From IMG/VR virus record IMGVR_UViG_3300009085_000072, positions 1 to 30,553 of that record: a DNA stretch of 30,553 bases; one strand, given 5' to 3'. The first letter of the stretch is position 1. The number at the start of each line of letters is the position of its first letter. Below are positions 26,720 through 30,553 of the stretch, one piece after another. Source of the DNA: a virus. Under the pieces are notes generated by a model. The model was not told the origin of the DNA and ran no database searches. It saw only the letters and a list, made by a program, of their open reading frames with translations. A program made the translations under genes and the position numbers.

Positions 26720-28387
26720 ATGGGAGACGTTAGAGCAATTTCTTTGAGTTCACATAAAACGGAAGTGTTTAAAGAATTTAAAACAAGCGGTAAAAAGTAT
26801 ATTTTAAACGGTAAAAATAACTTAGGTTATGATTACGTAATCGACCGTTACAAATATTCGCCAACAAATTCAGCTATTTTAGATTCTTACTATTCATATA
26901 TTTATGGTAAAGGATTAACCGCTAATTATTCAGTTGAGCAAGTCTCACAAATGGCTGTAGTTCAAAAGCTATTTAATAAAGATACAGTTCGTAAAATAGT
27001 AAGCGATTACAGACTATTTCACGAGGCTAGTTTTGAAATAATTTTAGGCAAAACAGGAAATGAAATAGCAGAAATAAATCACTTACCTAAAAATAAAGTA
27101 GTGCCAACTGAGGTAAATAAGGACGGCGAAATTCCATCTTATTGGTATAGCTACGATTGGAGTGATATTAGTAAATATCCGCCTGTAGAAATACCAGCAT
27201 TTAAGCAAGGGACAAAAGAAAAAAAGACAATCTTTGTAATTAAAGAATATACAATTGATGATTTTTATTTTGCTAGACCATCGTATTATTCGGGGTTGAA
27301 CTATGCAGAATTAGAAGAACAAATTTCAATCTATTGCATAAACCATATTAAAAACGGGTTGAGTGCTGGTTATATTATAAATGTAAATGATGGTATAACA
27401 GATGACGAGGTTAAAGATGCCTTTGAAAGAAATGTAATTAAAAAATTTACAGGTTCACAAAACGCTAATAAATTTATTTTATCTTTTAACTCAAATAAAG
27501 ATTCAGCTACTACTTTAGAAGCGGTACAAGTTTCAGACGCACATCAACAATATCAATTTTTAACGGAAGAGGCAAGAAAGCAACTTTTAACAGCGCATAA
27601 AGTTGTAAGCGGTGCTATTTTAGGGATACAAACAGCTACGGGATTTAGTAGTACGGCTGATGAAATAGAAGTAGCATTTAATGAAACTATGCTAAACGTA
27701 ATTAAACCGATGCAAGATACTTTAACCGATGGTTTTGAATATGTATTAGGGCAGAATAATATTAGCTTACAGTTGTATTTTGAGCCTTTGAGGCCTAAAA
27801 TTATGAATGCTCCTGTAGTTAAGATGTCAGAAATTAAATCAACTGAAATATTAGAAAAAAAAAAGGTAGGTAACAAACTTATTGAATTAGGAGAGGATGA
27901 AGATTTAGAAAATTATGAGTTAATTGAAACAAAGCCTGTTGATTATGATGAAGAGGAAAAATTAACTTATAAATTTGCAAGTACAGGAACGGCAAATCCT
28001 TATCGTAAAAGTGTTTATGATACTGATTTTTATATTTTTCGTTACCGTTATGCAGGAAATCAAAACCCTGAAAGAGAATTTTGTAAAAATATGATGCGTG
28101 CTAATAAGATTTACAGACGTGAGGACATTGAAGCCATGAGTAATATTGTTGTAAATCCTGGATTTGGCAAACATCCAAATCCCGACAATCCTTATTCTAT
28201 CTGGAAATTTAAAGGAGGGGGACTGTTAAGCGCAGAATATACAGGAGGCACTTGTAAACACTATTGGGAAAAATTGACGTACAGAATTAAGAATGTAAAA
28301 CCTGATGTAAAATCACCAATTGCAATTGACAAAGCTACTAAAGAAAGAGCTTCTGGGATTGCAGGTATAGCTCCACACGATATATGA
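26720..28387 (+). CDS. Portal protein fused to a MuF-like head morphogenesis domain
   Basis: A 555-residue protein. Residues 1-350 have the portal pattern of PBSX-like Bacteroidetes phages: early FKTSGKKYILNGKNN, DRYKYSPTNSAILDSYYSY, the central ARPSYYSGLNYAELEEQ, NHIKNGLSAGYIINVNDG and VSGAILGIQTATGFSSTADE. Residues about 448-535 match the C-terminal part of SPP1 gp7/Mu F proteins: REFCKNMMRANKIYRREDIEA split with NPGFGKHPNPD and CKHYWEKLTYR. The dodecameric portal would thus carry its own minor head domain. It overlaps the connector gene by four bases. Confidence 0.72.
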   Translation: MGDVRAISLSSHKTEVFKEFKTSGKKYILNGKNNLGYDYVIDRYKYSPTNSAILDSYYSYIYGKGLTANYSVEQVSQMAVVQKLFNKDTVRKIVSDYRLFHEASFEIILGKTGNEIAEINHLPKNKVVPTEVNKDGEIPSYWYSYDWSDISKYPPVEIPAFKQGTKEKKTIFVIKEYTIDDFYFARPSYYSGLNYAELEEQISIYCINHIKNGLSAGYIINVNDGITDDEVKDAFERNVIKKFTGSQNANKFILSFNSNKDSATTLEAVQVSDAHQQYQFLTEEARKQLLTAHKVVSGAILGIQTATGFSSTADEIEVAFNETMLNVIKPMQDTLTDGFEYVLGQNNISLQLYFEPLRPKIMNAPVVKMSEIKSTEILEKKKVGNKLIELGEDEDLENYELIETKPVDYDEEEKLTYKFASTGTANPYRKSVYDTDFYIFRYRYAGNQNPEREFCKNMMRANKIYRREDIEAMSNIVVNPGFGKHPNPDNPYSIWKFKGGGLLSAEYTGGTCKHYWEKLTYRIKNVKPDVKSPIAIDKATKERASGIAGIAPHDI

Positions 28388-28914
28388 TACTTTTAATAAC
28401 ACCACAGCAAGTAATCGACAAAACACCGTTTAACGGAAATATTGACTATGATAAGTTAGTGCCTTGTATAGAGGACGCACAAGTTACAGACTTAGAACCG
28501 ATACTCGGACAAGTTTTGTTTGATAAGATTTTAGATGATTTTGAATCTGAAACATTAGCAGGTTTATACTTGGATTTGTACAATAAATTTTTAGTAGATT
28601 ATTTGATTCGAGCTAGTGCAAAGAATTATTTTTTAATCGGAGCGTACCAAGTGGCAAACGGCGGAATTTATAAACACACTGCAGAAAATGCTGAAACTAT
28701 TAGTAAGGAAGAGGTTGACTATTTAATGGTACAACAACGTTCTAAAATGGAAGTTTACGGAACTAGAATGAAACGTTGGCTATTTTATAATTCTATTCCT
28801 GAATATTTGAAGCATTCTGAAATTATAAACGCAAAACCTCAAAATATTTCTAGTTGGTGGTTTGGGGGTCGTAAAAATTGTGTTGAACAAATTGATACAT
28901 GGAAAAATGAATAA
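28384..28914 (+). CDS. Head-tail connector/adaptor protein (gp6-like)
   Basis: A 176-residue, mostly helical protein: LLITPQQVIDKTPFNGNIDY, CIEDAQVTDLEPILGQVLFD, then a helix around KFLVDYLIRASAKNYF. This resembles the DUF6712/gp6-like head-tail adaptors of Bacteroidetes phages, which form a ring below the portal. Coupling by ATGA to the portal gene agrees. The C-terminus is tryptophan- and lysine-rich. Confidence 0.65.
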   Translation: MILLITPQQVIDKTPFNGNIDYDKLVPCIEDAQVTDLEPILGQVLFDKILDDFESETLAGLYLDLYNKFLVDYLIRASAKNYFLIGAYQVANGGIYKHTAENAETISKEEVDYLMVQQRSKMEVYGTRMKRWLFYNSIPEYLKHSEIINAKPQNISSWWFGGRKNCVEQIDTWKNE

Positions 28915-29020
28915 AGAGAAAAAACCCAATATTGCAAGAGTAAAAAACGAAGAGAAATTAAGAAAATATTTATTAAACAAACAACAAAATGGCAAAGCAA
29001 ACGATAAACGTAGGGACTAG
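28907..29020 (+). CDS. Small basic protein (37 aa)
   Basis: Starts inside the end of the connector gene (8-base overlap) and overlaps the next gene by 32 bases. The 37 residues (MNKEKKPNIARVKNEEKLRK...) are strongly basic and helical. Without it there would be a 74-base gap, unusual in this compact genome. It may bind DNA or an assembly partner. Weak support. Confidence 0.4.
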   Translation: MNKEKKPNIARVKNEEKLRKYLLNKQQNGKANDKRRD

Positions 29021-29624
29021 CGCAAACGATGGTACAGGCGATAAAATTAGAGTAGCATTTCAGAAATGTAACTCTAATTTTACGGAGTTGTACGATGCTA
29101 TTCCATCAAGTAAACAATACAAATTCCTACTATCACAATCAGGAGGCGACGACCCACAAACAGCAACGTCAGGAAGTTTGACACAAGGGGTTACTTATGA
29201 AATAGTAGCTTTTGAAACAGGCGATGATTTTACACCTAGTGGCGCACCTAATAATACAGTTGGAACTAAATGGATTGCTAATGGTACTGCTCCGACTTGG
29301 AGCGAGGGTAGTGAGATTGGTTTTGATAATGCACCGATAGTAAATAATAATTTTGGATTAAATGATTTTTGGTTAGAACGTGGAGAGTTTTCAGGAACTT
29401 TTACAGGCTGTTATTATATTAAATCTGACGGAAAATTTACCGAAAATAAAGTATTTTTTCCTACACATCATGGGTTTTGTGAATGGCTACCTGATACGGC
29501 TAACAAATACGGGTTGAATTGGATTGACGAAAATACTATTTTAATAGTAACAGCAGATAACGATGCCTCATACGTAGATGGACTTTTAAACAACACACCA
29601 ATATCTTTTGAAATATTTAACTAA
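28989..29624 (+). CDS. Tail fibre/appendage protein
   Basis: A 211-residue protein whose N-terminus (QTINVGTSANDGTGDKIRVA, then FQKCNSNFTELYDA) is a very common phage fibre start module that attaches to the virion. The rest is Thr/Gly/Asn-rich with aromatic strands, a likely receptor- or glycan-facing part. It is the first appendage gene after the head-tail connector and precedes a second small fibre protein. Confidence 0.7.
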   Translation: MAKQTINVGTSANDGTGDKIRVAFQKCNSNFTELYDAIPSSKQYKFLLSQSGGDDPQTATSGSLTQGVTYEIVAFETGDDFTPSGAPNNTVGTKWIANGTAPTWSEGSEIGFDNAPIVNNNFGLNDFWLERGEFSGTFTGCYYIKSDGKFTENKVFFPTHHGFCEWLPDTANKYGLNWIDENTILIVTADNDASYVDGLLNNTPISFEIFN

Positions 29625-29638
29625 TAAACAATAATAAA

Positions 29639-29932
29639 ATGGAAGAAATTACAGTAACATCGCCAACAAGAGTAAAATGTTTAAACGCAAACGGAGATGG
29701 ATATAACTATGTTTATATCGATGATAGTTGCGTACAATTAGAAATCAATATGTCGCCAACTATGTACACTAAATTAGGAGTTAGTTCTCAGGAAATTTAC
29801 GCACAAAGCAACGACCCTGATTTTTTAGGAATTCGTTACCAAAATGGAACAACTCCAACTTTAGACGAAAACACCTTAGTTCCTAAAAGCTACGTCGATG
29901 CAAAGATAGCCGAAGCAATATCTAACTTGTAA
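29639..29932 (+). CDS. Small tail fibre-like protein
   Basis: A 97-residue protein: strands rich in Asn/Asp/Tyr (NANGDGYNYVYIDDSC), then TLDENTLVPKSYVDAKIAEA at the end, a helix pattern typical of fibre proteins where a trimeric stalk begins or ends. It follows the larger fibre gene and precedes the lysis operon. It could be a fibre subunit or a chaperone-like tip. Confidence 0.6.
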   Translation: MEEITVTSPTRVKCLNANGDGYNYVYIDDSCVQLEINMSPTMYTKLGVSSQEIYAQSNDPDFLGIRYQNGTTPTLDENTLVPKSYVDAKIAEAISNL

Positions 29933-29957
29933 GACGTGTTTAACTTCATTCAATCAC

Positions 29958-30000
29958 GCTACTACCTACATTTAATTGTAGGGTAGTAGCATAAATTTTT
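29958..30000 (+). terminator. Terminator after the fibre genes
   Basis: GCTACTACCTACA (29958-29970) pairs with TGTAGGGTAGTAGC (29977-29990), 13 pairs with a single bulged G and a 6-base loop, followed by ATAAATTTTT. The stem is very stable; the T-run is short and interrupted. Confidence 0.7.
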
Positions 30001-30009
30001 CTACATTTG
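29976..30009 (+). promoter_or_regulatory. Bacteroidetes-type promoter of the lysis operon
   Basis: TTG (29976-29978), 23 bases, TACATTTG (30002-30009). The -33 box lies in the terminator loop and arm. Transcription would begin near 30016, at the first of two direct repeats, and run into the genes at 30049 and 30384. Confidence 0.6.
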
Positions 30010-30013
30010 TAAC

Positions 30014-30044
30014 AATCGACGAAACGATAAAATTAATCGACGAA
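30014..30044. promoter_or_regulatory. Two 10-base direct repeats, candidate operator
   Basis: AATCGACGAA occurs at 30014-30023 and 30035-30044, exactly 21 bases (two helical turns) apart, between the expected transcription start and the ATG at 30049. A protein bound here could delay lysis gene expression. Confidence 0.45.
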
Positions 30045-30048
30045 TAAT

Positions 30049-30387
30049 ATGACCGATAAAGATATAGCAGTTAAGTTTAGTGAATTAAACAACAAAATTG
30101 AAACCCTAGACAGGCATGAAAAAGAGTTTAAAAAACAACTAAGCGATATTAGTTTAGGAATGATTGACGTCAATACAACTTTAAAAGTAATATTGTCAAA
30201 AGTAGATAATTTGCCTGATAGAGTTCGAGTTATGGAACTAGAAAAAGCTGAAAACAGATACCTTAATTCAGTTGTAAAACCGTTTTTTATATTCTTTATT
30301 GGTATGGTTTGCTCATTTGTTTTTAATAATATTATTTTTGCACAGAAAAAAGAAAAAGACAAACCACGAACGGAAGTAAGTAAATGA
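30049..30387 (+). CDS. Coiled-coil protein with one membrane segment, lysis region
   Basis: A 112-residue protein: residues 1-70 form a charged coiled coil (NNKIETLDRHEKEFKKQLSD), followed by a membrane helix at about 78-98 (FFIFFIGMVCSFVFNNIIF) and a short Lys-rich tail. Similar layouts occur in phage holin-like or antiholin-like proteins (for example XhlA), but topology alone does not prove it. It starts the lysis operon and overlaps the next gene as ATGA. Confidence 0.6.
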   Translation: MTDKDIAVKFSELNNKIETLDRHEKEFKKQLSDISLGMIDVNTTLKVILSKVDNLPDRVRVMELEKAENRYLNSVVKPFFIFFIGMVCSFVFNNIIFAQKKEKDKPRTEVSK

Positions 30388-30553
30388 AACTAATAAACGA
30401 TACATTAAAAATAAACGGTAAATGGGCGCACAAGCGGTTAATGGCGTTTGTATCGTTTCACTCGATGTTACTTTATGTGTTTACACCTACTTTATACCCT
30501 ACTTTTGAAGTAAAGGAATTTGTAGTTATTGGATTTCTAGGATTTGCAGGAGC
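30384..30553 (+). CDS. Putative holin or membrane protein (3' partial)
   Basis: The first 56 codons are visible: MKLINDTLKINGKWAHKRLM, then hydrophobic segments (AFVSFHSMLLYVF, and later FVVIGFLGFAG) that fit two membrane helices separated by a short loop. The gene runs off the window. Position after a holin-like protein and the lysis promoter makes a holin likely; the endolysin would be expected next, outside the window. Confidence 0.55.
   Translation, partial: MKLINDTLKINGKWAHKRLMAFVSFHSMLLYVFTPTLYPTFEVKEFVVIGFLGFAG

Noticed and set aside
1-30553. Lysogeny module (integrase, excisionase, CI-like repressor)
   Set aside because: No tyrosine or serine recombinase motif or divergent repressor pair is visible; HTH and RHH proteins present do not by themselves show lysogeny.

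Overview
The window looks like most of the genome of a tailed double-stranded DNA phage (siphovirus-like) infecting a member of the Bacteroidetes, most likely a Flavobacterium or close relative. The reasons are: very AT-rich DNA; every convincing gene on the + strand with 1-40 base overlaps; almost no Shine-Dalgarno sequences, with AT-rich DNA in front of start codons; promoters of the Bacteroidetes type (TTG or TTTG, about 19-23 bases, then TAnnTTTG); and protein families typical of that phylum (DUF3127 SSB-like protein, Prim-Pol/DUF3987 replication protein, a BACON-like tail domain). No host gene, integrase or CI-type repressor is visible, so lifestyle cannot be decided from this window.

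Layout. 1-1116: end of the late/lysis operon (a coiled-coil protein with a C-terminal membrane anchor, a lipoprotein, a small protein) closed by a strong terminator. 1134-6600: early region of small, mostly unknown genes behind a Bacteroidetes promoter that carries a 20-base palindrome. Inside it, 2152-3607 is a cassette-like island: two copies of a long palindromic repeat and two gene units, each bounded by its own inverted repeat. A ribbon-helix-helix protein (3642-3824) is followed by tandem operator-like repeats and a promoter. 6588-8160: recombination genes (unknown protein, lambda-exonuclease/YqaJ nuclease, DUF3127 SSB-like). 8243-9613: two selfish endonuclease genes (HNH, GIY-YIG), each with its own promoter; the second has a terminator/antiterminator-like leader. 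9613-11853: primase-polymerase/helicase-like replication protein, followed at 11849-12107 by twelve TGTAACA/TGTTACA iterons and an A/T tract, a candidate replication origin. 12115-14719: VRR-NUC nuclease, small proteins, a sigma-70-like factor and a small secreted protein.

14744-29932: virion genes. Terminase small and large subunits are followed by a tail block (tail chaperone with a probable -1 frameshift, tail terminator-like and gp10-like proteins, two large tail proteins, tape measure), then a head block (XkdF-type protease, major capsid protein, putative tail tube, portal fused to a MuF-like domain, connector) and fibre proteins. This order is unusual because the head genes follow the tail genes. 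Three of the blocks start with the same 33-base element, ACAAmAmA-N7-TACGTTATA-nTAkT directly joined to the ATG (16247, 23631, 26320). It may be the late promoter, possibly read with the phage sigma-like factor. 29958-30553: terminator, a new promoter, and the start of the lysis operon (coiled-coil membrane protein, partial holin-like protein). The lysis genes at the two window ends suggest a circular map with the endolysin in the missing segment.
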